A stretch of DNA of 33,591 nucleotides from an uncultured Rickettsiales bacterium (GTDB lineage: Bacteria > Pseudomonadota > Alphaproteobacteria > Rickettsiales > UBA1997). Below the pieces are notes generated by a model. The model was given only the letters and a program-made list of their open reading frames with translations. It did no database searches and was not told the origin of the DNA. The position numbers and the translations under genes are program-made. The stretch lies in contig CALXSC010000032.1 in NCBI GenBank assembly GCA_944391025.1, forward strand, positions 1 through 33,591, given 5' to 3'. Below are positions 23,339-30,751 of this stretch, in pieces; the first letter of the stretch is position 1, and each line of letters opens with the position of its first letter.

Positions 23339-23950
23339 ATGAAAGTTAAAATATTTTTTCTATTTCTAATTTGTGTATTTTTTGGAGCTTTAATTAGTAA
23401 GCATAACGAGCTAATTAAAGTTCCAAAGGAAGAAAGGCAACTGATTCAGGTTTCTGAAAAAGTTATAGTTGGAAAGGTTGCAAAGATTAATGATGGAGAT
23501 AGCTTTGTTCTGGAAGATGGAACCAAGATTAGGTTGTTCGGAATTGATGCTCCAGAGTTAAGTCAGATCTGCATTCTAACCACAGAAGTTCAAAATAAGG
23601 ATTTGTCAGAAGCTACTGTAAAAGAAGAGGAGATTAATTGCGGAGAAAATTCCAAGAATAAGCTAAGTGATCTAATTAATGTTAATGAAGTAGCATGTTT
23701 GATTAAAGGTAAAGATGCCTATGATAGGTTTGTTGGCGAATGCAGCTTTGAAAGATACAATAAGAGAACCAGAAGAAAAAATAAGATAAATATAAATAAA
23801 GAAATGGTGCTAAGCGGCAATGCAGTAGCATTTCAACAGATTAGTGATAAATATCTTGAAGATGAAAATAGGGCTAAATCTGAAAACAAGGGCATATGGG
23901 CTACAACATTTGATATGCCTTCAGTCTATAGAAAAAAGCATAATAAGTAA
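23339..23950 (+). CDS. Membrane-anchored or secreted SNase-type thermonuclease
   Basis: 203 residues: an N-terminal signal or anchor (MKVKIFFLFLICVFFGALIS) and an SNase domain (about 48-190). Motifs are AKINDGDSFVLEDG, IRLFGIDAPE with the catalytic Arg, metal-ligand Asp and Glu, KDAYDRFVGECSF with the second Arg, and the closing ENRAKSENKGIWA. Unlike the SNase-like gene at 4505-4861, every catalytic position is kept. A Cys-containing insertion (SQICILTTEVQ...EEINCGENSKNK) extends the loop after the active site. Probably an envelope or secreted nuclease for nucleotide scavenging. Follows the LpoB-like gene closely and likely shares its transcript. Confidence 0.88.
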   Translation: MKVKIFFLFLICVFFGALISKHNELIKVPKEERQLIQVSEKVIVGKVAKINDGDSFVLEDGTKIRLFGIDAPELSQICILTTEVQNKDLSEATVKEEEINCGENSKNKLSDLINVNEVACLIKGKDAYDRFVGECSFERYNKRTRRKNKININKEMVLSGNAVAFQQISDKYLEDENRAKSENKGIWATTFDMPSVYRKKHNK

Positions 23951-24031
23951 TATTTTGTTTGAGCAATTCCAAATACTGTTGTCAAAGGTTTTGCGGAATA
24001 AATTCCTTTGGCAAACTGCTGGCATAAGATT

Positions 24032-24157
24032 TTATTTCATATAAAATTTCAAATTCTCCTCATTTGACATAAAATAGTCAAATAAATCTCTTAAAACCTT
24101 TGCTTCTGTAAACATTGGATGTGAATAAATATTATATTTTATCAGCCGTATAAATTC
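24032..24157 (-). pseudogene. Remnant of a dGTPase-like (Dgt) C-terminal region
   Basis: On the minus strand a stop-to-stop stretch of about 41 residues reads EFIRLIKYNIYSHPMFTEAK, then VLRDLFDYFMSNEENLKFYM. This resembles the dGTP triphosphohydrolase region 'FLYxxIYxHP...AKKIIRDLFxYYxxNPxxLP'. An in-frame TGA precedes it, and no start codon or HD domain is found upstream. The following minus-strand bases can be read in another frame as SSLPKEF, where LP should come. It looks like a decayed end of a gene in the otherwise empty 284-bp gap before lolC/E. Confidence 0.4.
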
Positions 24158-24240
24158 TCAAAAAAATTTGATAGCAAATTATATTGACAATTGAATAAAA
24201 AAAATCAAATATAAAACAAGTTGTTATTTAATTTTTGGTG

Positions 24241-25494
24241 ATGTTTTCAAAATTGGAATTTTTTATAGCTTTAAGATATTTAAGGTCAAAGAATAAGGAA
24301 AAATTTATATCTATAACTGCTATTTTTTCATTTATAGGTATAACGCTTGGTGTTGCTACCCTGATAATAGTTATGTCTGTTATGAATGGCTTTAGGGAAG
24401 ATTTTACTAATAGAATATTGGGTATAAATTCCCATATTTCTGTCTTTCCAGTTGAGCGAGAACTATTGAATTATGAAGAAGCTATAAAAATAATAGAAAA
24501 AAATAAAAATGTTAAAAATACTAATCCTATAATTGAAGACCAGGTTATGATTTTAACAAATGATAATACGAGCGGCGCTATTATTAAAGGAATAAAAAAA
24601 GAAGATTTGGTTAAGAAAGACAAAATATACGATAATGTTTCGGCTTTTAATTTTTCTAAAAACTATGAAGATAATGCTATTTTGCTTGGTCAAAGTTTGG
24701 CTATGAAATTAAGGGTTGTTGAGGGAGATAATGTTAAGGTAATTTCTCCGGAATCTAATTCTACAATACTTGGTACTATACCAAGAATGAAAACCTATAG
24801 GGTGGCAGGTACATTTGCTAGCGGAATGTATGAATATGACGCTGGTGTGGCTTTTATCCCGCTTGATTCGGCACAAAAACATTTTAGATATCCAAATTCC
24901 GTCAGTGGATTGGAAATATATCTTAAAAATACTAATGACATTGAAAATACCTATGTTGATATAGCGAGAGATTTAAAAAATAATGGTTTTGATGTAAATT
25001 TGATAGATTGGAAACAGTCCAATGCTGCATTTATAGGCGCTTTGAATGTTGAAAGAAACGTAATGTTTATTATATTGACACTAATTATACTTGTTGCCAC
25101 TTTCAATATAATTTCCAGTTTAACGATGTTGGTCAATGATAAAAATAAACAAATTGCACTCTTGAGGACTATTGGATTTAGTAAAAAAAGTATAACTAGG
25201 ATATTTTTAATTTGTGGATTGCTTATAGGTATTACAGGAACCTTTATAGGAACTGTTGTTGGCATTTTGTTTGCAAAAAATATTCAAAATATAAAAGTTT
25301 GGATAGAAAGTGTTTTTAAATTGGAACTATTTTCACCAACAGTATATTTTTTAACAGATCTGCCTTCAAAGATAATAGCTAGTGATGTGATATATATAGT
25401 TTCGCTATCATTGTTTTTATCGTTTCTGTCTACGCTGTATCCGTCATATAAAGCCTCAAAAACAAATCCGGCTGAGATTTTAAGATACGAATAA
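24241..25494 (+). CDS. lolC: Lipoprotein-releasing ABC transporter permease, LolC/LolE family
   Basis: A 417-residue permease (from ATG 24241; in-frame GTG 24238 and TTG 24235 lie just before). The opening FFIALRYLRSKNKEKFISITAIFSFIGITLGVATLIIVMSVMNGFR is the LolC/E signature. A large periplasmic MacB-like domain follows (about 48-270), then three membrane helices (about 275-300, 325-350, 375-400) and the FtsX-type end SLFLSFLSTLYPSYKASKTNPAEILRYE. With LolD it extracts lipoproteins from the inner membrane and hands them to LolA. LolD is not in the window. A single LolC/E-type permease is usual in Rickettsiales. A TTGACA (24184) lies upstream, but the nearest good -10 (TATAAA, 24210) is 20 bases off. 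Confidence 0.92.
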   Translation: MFSKLEFFIALRYLRSKNKEKFISITAIFSFIGITLGVATLIIVMSVMNGFREDFTNRILGINSHISVFPVERELLNYEEAIKIIEKNKNVKNTNPIIEDQVMILTNDNTSGAIIKGIKKEDLVKKDKIYDNVSAFNFSKNYEDNAILLGQSLAMKLRVVEGDNVKVISPESNSTILGTIPRMKTYRVAGTFASGMYEYDAGVAFIPLDSAQKHFRYPNSVSGLEIYLKNTNDIENTYVDIARDLKNNGFDVNLIDWKQSNAAFIGALNVERNVMFIILTLIILVATFNIISSLTMLVNDKNKQIALLRTIGFSKKSITRIFLICGLLIGITGTFIGTVVGILFAKNIQNIKVWIESVFKLELFSPTVYFLTDLPSKIIASDVIYIVSLSLFLSFLSTLYPSYKASKTNPAEILRYE

Positions 25495-25522
25495 ATATTA
25501 TTGATTTATTTTTGTAATTATC

Positions 25523-25550
25523 TTGTTATTTTGAATAGTTGTTTTATAAT
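25523..25550 (+). promoter_or_regulatory. Promoter of the GT2 gene
   Basis: TTGTTA (25523-25528), a 16-bp spacer and a perfect TATAAT (25545-25550), 32 bp before the ATG at 25583. Confidence 0.45.
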
Positions 25551-25582
25551 ATTGATTATTAATCTGTTATTTATTTTCAAAA

Positions 25583-26959
25583 ATGTGGACGTTATGTAGA
25601 ATTAAAAGGAATTGCTATTATTTTTTTGTGTTTATTATTGCGTTTGTTTTATTTATTCTGCCATCTTATTTTCCTTCATTCTCAGTATTTATCTATATTG
25701 CTATAACTATTTTGTATTTTGCAACCAACTTTATAAAAATATTTCTGTTTTTAGTTGGCATGAAAGTTCATGATATAAAAAATTATTACAAAAAGGATAA
25801 TTTAAAAATTCCTGATTCTGAATTGCCAATCTATTCAATTCTATTGCCAGTCAGAAAAGAGAAAGAATTCATATTGGTAAATTTGCTAACTGCAATATAT
25901 AATTTAGAATATCCTTCCGAAAAGCTTGATATAAAACTGGTAGTGGATGAAAATGATAAAGAAACTATAGAGATAGGCAAAATGCTGTTGGATAGATTTA
26001 AATTTGACCTTATTGTTGTTCCAGATTCTAATATTAAATCAAAACCAATGAGCTGTAGTTTTGCCTTGAATTTTGTAAAGGGAAAATTTTTAACAATCTA
26101 TGACGCTGAAGATAGACCAGAAAAATATCAACTTAAAAAATCAATTGAAAGATTTAACAAGCTTGGTGATGATTATGTATGTTTGCAAGCTGCTTTGAAC
26201 TATTATAATAAATATGATAATTTTATCTCCTATTGTTTTTCTATAGAATATTCCATGTGGTTTGATTTTACAATTAAAGCAATATCCAAATATGCAACAT
26301 TTTTTCCGCTGGGAGGTACGAGCAATCATTTTAGAACTGATAGACTAATTGAATTAGGCGGTTGGGATGGTTATAATGTTACTGAAGACGCTGAGCTCGG
26401 AATAAGAATTGCTAGGGCAGGCTATAAGGTTTCCTTTTTGAATTCAATAACTGAAGAAGAATGTCCGATTACTGTAAAAGCCTGGATTAAACAAAGAACA
26501 AGATGGATTAAGGGTTTTATGCAAACCTTCTGTGAACATACTATACTGAAAAATCCTGTTGGTGTTAATTCTAAACATAAATTTAAGCCAATTAGAAAAT
26601 TGAAATTTTTTGATATAGTCATGTATAATAGTTTTATAATTATGTCATTTTTCTTTTTCATATCAATAATTGCAGTATTCTATAACTATGTTATAATATT
26701 GGATATCAGAGGTTTCAAATTTCTATCGTTCATAATCTATGCCAACTTATTTTCATTATTTGCAATGATATATGGTGCATTTATAGCTGTTGTTTTCAAA
26801 AACAAAATGAAAATTAACTTTGTATATTTTTTATTGTTTCCACTATATTGGGTTTTGCATTATATAGCTGCATTTTATGCTCTTAAGGGTTTAATATTTA
26901 CTCCGTTTTATTGGGCAAAGACTGAACATGGAATTTCAAAAACCGTAAAAAGAAAATAA
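25583..26959 (+). CDS. Membrane glycosyltransferase, GT2 family (processive type)
   Basis: 458 residues: two N-terminal membrane helices (about 10-28 and 30-55), a cytoplasmic GT-A domain (about 75-310) and three C-terminal helices (about 345-370, 378-403, 410-432). The GT2 signature residues are all visible: VVDEND after the first strands, the DxD-like IYDAEDRPE, the acceptor/base motif TEDAELGIRI and QRTRWIKGF (QxxRW) typical of cellulose-synthase-like and other processive beta-glycosyltransferases. It probably builds or exports a surface polysaccharide or glycolipid; donor and product cannot be deduced. The start has no clear ribosome site. It converges on the GT8 gene with 13 bases between stops. 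Confidence 0.85.
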   Translation: MWTLCRIKRNCYYFFVFIIAFVLFILPSYFPSFSVFIYIAITILYFATNFIKIFLFLVGMKVHDIKNYYKKDNLKIPDSELPIYSILLPVRKEKEFILVNLLTAIYNLEYPSEKLDIKLVVDENDKETIEIGKMLLDRFKFDLIVVPDSNIKSKPMSCSFALNFVKGKFLTIYDAEDRPEKYQLKKSIERFNKLGDDYVCLQAALNYYNKYDNFISYCFSIEYSMWFDFTIKAISKYATFFPLGGTSNHFRTDRLIELGGWDGYNVTEDAELGIRIARAGYKVSFLNSITEEECPITVKAWIKQRTRWIKGFMQTFCEHTILKNPVGVNSKHKFKPIRKLKFFDIVMYNSFIIMSFFFFISIIAVFYNYVIILDIRGFKFLSFIIYANLFSLFAMIYGAFIAVVFKNKMKINFVYFLLFPLYWVLHYIAAFYALKGLIFTPFYWAKTEHGISKTVKRK

Positions 26960-26972
26960 TTAAAATTTTAAA

Positions 26973-28109
26973 TTATTTTTTAGTTTTTCTGTGCCTAACT
27001 AATATTTTAATTAAAAATATTGATGCCAGTATAGATGTGGTAATTATTGCAGAACCAATAGCATAATACATATTTTTAACCCTATTTTCTTTTTGCTTTT
27101 TATCGTAAATATTTTCAAATGTCCATGCTAGATTTTTTTCAAGATTATCAATTTTTGATGCTATAAAGTAGTTTTGAAGTCCTTCATGGAATGGAGTCAT
27201 TTCGGCATAAAACCAAAATTCATTGATATTTTTATAATTAATGTCATAATAATACTTATCTATTAAATTATCTGGCTTTATTCCGATAAAATGTCTGACT
27301 ACAACATTCTGATCTTCATTAGACTTTTTTGTTCCATCGCTTGCATTATATTTATTGTCTAAAATTTTGTAATTATTTTCAAAAGCTTTGTTTAATATAT
27401 CTTGGTCTGGGTACGCTAGATATTTTGAATATTTTTTTCCTAATTCAAACAGTTTGTTTATAATATTCTCTTCTCTCCATTTTTTTGAGTTAATTAGCAA
27501 AACTCCAGAGTTAAAATATCTATGTGATGGCGAAATATCCATCTCTTTTGGGCAGCTTGCTGAGGTTGTTTCATCTACTGCGCCAATATAATAATTGTCA
27601 ATATTTTCGCTATATAATTTATTTATATCGTCTATAACTATTGTATCTGCATCTAGATAAATTACCTTGTTTAAACTTGGTTTTAAAATCGGTATTAAAA
27701 ATCTTGAATATATATCAAGACTTCCATATATTTTGTTATCAGCAAAATCACTGAAGAATTTATCAGTATCAATTTTAATAAATTCTATTGAAAAATTATC
27801 AAATTTTTTATTTAAAAGTTCTATAAGTTTTTTAGTAGAATTTGTTATTCCGCCATCTATTATATAGAAATTAATGAATGAGTTCGTGTTGTATAGTATG
27901 CTCGCCATAGATACGGCAACATATGGCGCATATTTTTCATTGCTTGCGAAGAATACTGGAATAACATTTGTTTTTAGAGCATTGTTTGTATTTATTTTAT
28001 TCATACCATTTGTACTCCTGTAGTCTACTGTAAATGTAGTATGATTTATAAAAATTAATAATATTATAAAAAAAGTTGTAAATATTCTGTTTTTTAAAAT
28101 TACCAACAT
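26973..28109 (-). CDS. GT8-family glycosyltransferase with N-terminal signal/anchor and C-terminal membrane helix
   Basis: 378 residues. The catalytic domain (about 48-300) follows the GT8 (LgtC/glycogenin-like) plan: IPVFFASNEKYAPYVAVSMASIL, then VIYLDADTIVIDD with the Mn-binding DxD, YIGAVDE, YFNSGVLLIN, YPDQDILNKAF and VVRHFIG. GT8 enzymes are retaining transferases using UDP-glucose or UDP-galactose, for example in LPS core. Unusually it has a hydrophobic N-terminus (RIFTTFFIILLIFINHTTF) and a C-terminal helix (about 347-369) ending in a basic tail RHRKTKK. This suggests the enzyme domain may face the periplasm or be exported. TTGACA/TACCAT promoter upstream. Confidence 0.85.
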   Translation of the reverse strand: MLVILKNRIFTTFFIILLIFINHTTFTVDYRSTNGMNKINTNNALKTNVIPVFFASNEKYAPYVAVSMASILYNTNSFINFYIIDGGITNSTKKLIELLNKKFDNFSIEFIKIDTDKFFSDFADNKIYGSLDIYSRFLIPILKPSLNKVIYLDADTIVIDDINKLYSENIDNYYIGAVDETTSASCPKEMDISPSHRYFNSGVLLINSKKWREENIINKLFELGKKYSKYLAYPDQDILNKAFENNYKILDNKYNASDGTKKSNEDQNVVVRHFIGIKPDNLIDKYYYDINYKNINEFWFYAEMTPFHEGLQNYFIASKIDNLEKNLAWTFENIYDKKQKENRVKNMYYAIGSAIITTSILASIFLIKILVRHRKTKK

Positions 28110-28138
28110 ATTTAATCATATTCTCCAGCTATTAACAA

Positions 28139-28166
28139 ATGGTATTTTTAATTATTAATTTGTCAA
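28139..28166 (-). promoter_or_regulatory. Promoter of the GT8 gene
   Basis: On the minus strand, TTGACA (28161-28166), a 16-bp spacer and TACCAT (28139-28144), 30 bp upstream of the ATG. Confidence 0.45.
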
Positions 28167-28220
28167 TAGTGTTATGGAGTTTAGTTTTTATATTAAATTC
28201 TTGGCGGTAATTGTGGAGAG

Positions 28221-28464
28221 GGCGGGGCGGCCGCAGCGAGATTTTTATCGTTTTTTGAAGTTAACCACCTTCATTAAGACTATCTTAATTTTTTAGAATT
28301 GTCAGTTTTGGCGGACTTCAAAAAACGATAAAAATCTCTGCAAGGCGACAGCCTTGTGACTTTTTTCGTAAGCCACTAAGTCAAGCTAGTAGTTTTAACG
28401 TTGCCATCTTATATGTCCAATCACATGACCTATTAATGGAAAAAAGTCCTGCGGCCGCCCCGCT
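28221..28464. repeat. Cloverleaf palindromic repeat, copy C (arms in swapped order, diverged)
   Basis: Same outer arms as copies A and B (28222-28236 with 28449-28463) and the same downstream tail (GCTGGTATATAAA), but inside the order is reversed: the long arm comes first (24-bp stem 28238-28261 with 28315-28338), then AAGGC-GACA-GCCTT, then the GACTTTTTTC arm. Compared with copy B, the 24-bp stem differs at three positions, each with the matching change on the other strand. The big loops are largely unrelated to A and B, except AGTTAACCAC and GCGGACTT at the ends of the long-arm loop. Total length is nearly the same (about 242 bp). It lies between the GT8 promoter and the dnaB 3' end. Confidence 0.88.
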
Positions 28465-28495
28465 GGTATATAAAGTAACTGCAGATTATTTAAAT

Positions 28496-29950
28496 CTAGT
28501 TTTCAACTATATCATATTGTCCGGCGTAATCCTGAAATTTGCTCGTTGCACTATCAAATCTAAGTATTACATTTCCAATCGGACCATTTCTATGTTTGGC
28601 TACTATGACTTCAGTTTTATTTCTTAGGGTATTCATCTTTGCTATCCATGCCTCCATCTTTGGATCTCCATCCAATGGCTTTTTTCTTTCCTCATAGTAT
28701 TCTTCTCTATATATAAACATAACTATATCGGCATCCTGCTCAATTGTACCGGATTCCCTTAAGTCCGATAGCTGCGGCTTTTTATCTTCCCTCTGTTCAA
28801 CTGTTCTTGATAGCTGTGACAGTGCTACTACGGGTATGCTAAATTCCTTAGCGATAGCCTTTAAGCCCATTGTGATTTCACCAATTTCCAATACCCTATT
28901 TGCTTTTGATTGCGCAGTTGTACCTTGAGCAAGCTGCAGATAGTCAATAAACAGCATGCCAAGATTTTTTTGCCTAACCATTCTTCTAACCCTTGTTCTT
29001 ATAGAAGCTATTGATAGGGCGGGGGTATCGTCAATATAGAATGGCAATCTTGATATTTCGTCCGCCTTTTTTACAATTTTATCAAAATCTTCTTTTTCTA
29101 TATCTCCAGTTCTGAAATTTGTAGCATTTATTCCAGTCTCCCTTGAAAGTATTCTTGATGCTATCTGGTCTGCAGGCATTTCTAGTGAAAAGAATCCCAC
29201 TGACTTTCTAACCTTTGATTTGCCTGATTTATATTCTTCGTCAAAAAATTTAACAGCATTGTATGCAAAATTAATTGCAAGCGCTGATTTACCCATAGAT
29301 GGCCTTCCAGCCAATATTATTAAATCTCCAGCCTGAAATCCGCCCAATAGTCTGTCCATATCAATATAATTTGATGGAACGCCGCTAACGTTGCCATCTC
29401 TTTCAATCGCCAATCGTGTTTTATTAACCGTTTCTGCCAGTGAATTAACTATACCTGTAAAACCCTTTGTGTTTTCGCCGAGATAGCTAAGGTTAAATAG
29501 TTCACCTTCGGCTTCTTCTATAAGCCTCTGGGCAGTCTCATTAGAGCTGTTCTTATAGGCCTTATTAACGATATCTTCACCAATAAGCACTAGTTCCCGT
29601 TTCAGCGCCAAATCCTTAATTATTGTTGCATAATCCACTATATCCACAACGCCAGCACCCATATTCAAAAGTACTGATAGATAGTTGCTTCCGCCAATTT
29701 TGCTTATTATCTCATCATTATCAAAAAATAATTTCAACGTTATACTATCCGCAACCAAATTACTTCTTAATGTTGTCTGTATGATATAGTCATATATTTT
29801 TTGATGGGCTGGTTCATAGAAGCTTTCAGTCCTTAATATATCATTTACCTTTCCAAGATAATCATTGTTTAAAATTATCGTACCGAGGACAGTTTGTTCA
29901 GCCTCTATATTAAATAATTTTGGTTTTTCCAAGGCAGTATTATTTTCCAT
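28496..29950 (-). CDS. dnaB: Replicative DNA helicase DnaB
   Basis: 484 residues from ATG 29950 (a TTG seven codons upstream at 29971 is the alternative). The N-terminal DnaG-interacting domain starts FNIEAEQTVLGTIILNN. The RecA-like helicase domain has Walker A GRPSMGKSALAINFA, the family segment FFSLEMPADQIASRILS, Walker B LFIDYLQLAQG and the H3/H4 region VALSQLSRTVEQREDKKPQLSDLRESGTIEQDADIVMFIYRE. The hexamer unwinds DNA 5' to 3' at the fork and recruits primase. No intein. A ring-shaped replicative helicase of normal length. It follows the flavodoxin gene by 82 bases on the same strand. Confidence 0.97.
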   Translation of the reverse strand: MENNTALEKPKLFNIEAEQTVLGTIILNNDYLGKVNDILRTESFYEPAHQKIYDYIIQTTLRSNLVADSITLKLFFDNDEIISKIGGSNYLSVLLNMGAGVVDIVDYATIIKDLALKRELVLIGEDIVNKAYKNSSNETAQRLIEEAEGELFNLSYLGENTKGFTGIVNSLAETVNKTRLAIERDGNVSGVPSNYIDMDRLLGGFQAGDLIILAGRPSMGKSALAINFAYNAVKFFDEEYKSGKSKVRKSVGFFSLEMPADQIASRILSRETGINATNFRTGDIEKEDFDKIVKKADEISRLPFYIDDTPALSIASIRTRVRRMVRQKNLGMLFIDYLQLAQGTTAQSKANRVLEIGEITMGLKAIAKEFSIPVVALSQLSRTVEQREDKKPQLSDLRESGTIEQDADIVMFIYREEYYEERKKPLDGDPKMEAWIAKMNTLRNKTEVIVAKHRNGPIGNVILRFDSATSKFQDYAGQYDIVEN

Positions 29951-30032
29951 AATAATATTTATTAAGCTCAAATTAAGTATATACTAAGTTTAACTTAATA
30001 TATTAAAAAGTAAATACAAAATTACTTAATTA

Positions 30033-30653
30033 TTACTTAATATTATTTAACCAAACTATTATTTTATTCTTTACAGCCTTATCGTATTTTTTTGAAAGAT
30101 TGTTGAAAGACTCGCCCTGTCCAACATTTGCATTCTTTGCGTTTGCTTTAAAATCTTCAAAATATGTTCCATAATTGCTACCTTGTGTAGAAAATGGTAT
30201 AACTTTTTTATTGTCAAAATTAACTTTCTCTAGAAACGATAAAACTGGCGTTGAAGCGGTATACCACCATATTGGACTTCCTACAAATATTGTATCATAT
30301 TTATTAAAATCCGGAAAATTATCTTCTATTTTTGGATATTGTTTTGTTTTTAACTGTTTTTTAATTCTTAAATAGAAAAACGGATTTGTTTTAAATTTTT
30401 CAAGTGTTTTTATCTCATATATATCAGCATTTGTTATTTCCTGTATCTGCTTTGCTATATCTGCAGTTTTGCCGCTTAATGAATAATAAACGACAAGAGT
30501 TTTGCCAAGATTGTTGGCATATGTTTCTGTCTTATCCATATATTGGGCCATTTCTTTTTTATTCCTTAAATTAACCCTTGTTAAATGAAATAATGATATA
30601 ACACCTATTATTACAATAATAGCAATTACAATATATAATAAATATTTTAGCAT
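30033..30653 (-). CDS. Membrane-anchored flavodoxin-family protein
   Basis: 206 residues: one N-terminal membrane helix (about 3-24), a basic linker, then a flavodoxin fold from residue 52. The phosphate-binding loop is VVYYSLSGKTADIAKQI, the second FMN loop VGSPIWWYTASTPVLSFLEKV and the third FSTQGSNYGTYFEDF. It fits the Flavodoxin_4 type rather than the small electron-carrier flavodoxins, so it may be a membrane-bound NAD(P)H- or quinone-linked redox protein; the partner is unknown. A strong TTGACA/TATATT promoter lies immediately upstream, overlapping the clpB terminator. dnaB follows on the same strand and may be co-transcribed. Confidence 0.8.
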   Translation of the reverse strand: MLKYLLYIVIAIIVIIGVISLFHLTRVNLRNKKEMAQYMDKTETYANNLGKTLVVYYSLSGKTADIAKQIQEITNADIYEIKTLEKFKTNPFFYLRIKKQLKTKQYPKIEDNFPDFNKYDTIFVGSPIWWYTASTPVLSFLEKVNFDNKKVIPFSTQGSNYGTYFEDFKANAKNANVGQGESFNNLSKKYDKAVKNKIIVWLNNIK

Positions 30654-30683
30654 TTTTAATACACCTATTTGTTGAATAAATTA

Positions 30684-30712
30684 AATATACCTATACAATT
30701 TTTATATGTCAA
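30684..30712 (-). promoter_or_regulatory. Promoter of the flavodoxin gene (possibly also dnaB)
   Basis: On the minus strand, a perfect TTGACA (30707-30712), a 17-bp spacer and TATATT (30684-30689). Its -35 abuts the T-tract of the clpB terminator. Confidence 0.6.
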
Positions 30713-30746
30713 TTAATAAAATTGGCAGTAAACTAATACTGCCAAT
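30711..30746 (-). terminator. Intrinsic terminator of clpB
   Basis: ATTGGCAGTA (minus strand, 30746 to 30737) pairs with TACTGCCAAT (30730 to 30721) around a 6-nt loop, a perfect 10-bp stem, followed on the minus strand by TTTTATTAATT. Confidence 0.75.
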
Positions 30747-30751
30747 AGTTT

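Noticed and set aside
26945..26985. A/T-only inverted repeat between the GT2 and GT8 stops as a bidirectional terminator
   Set aside because: The stem contains no G-C pairs and is what random AT-rich sequence gives; too weak to report.
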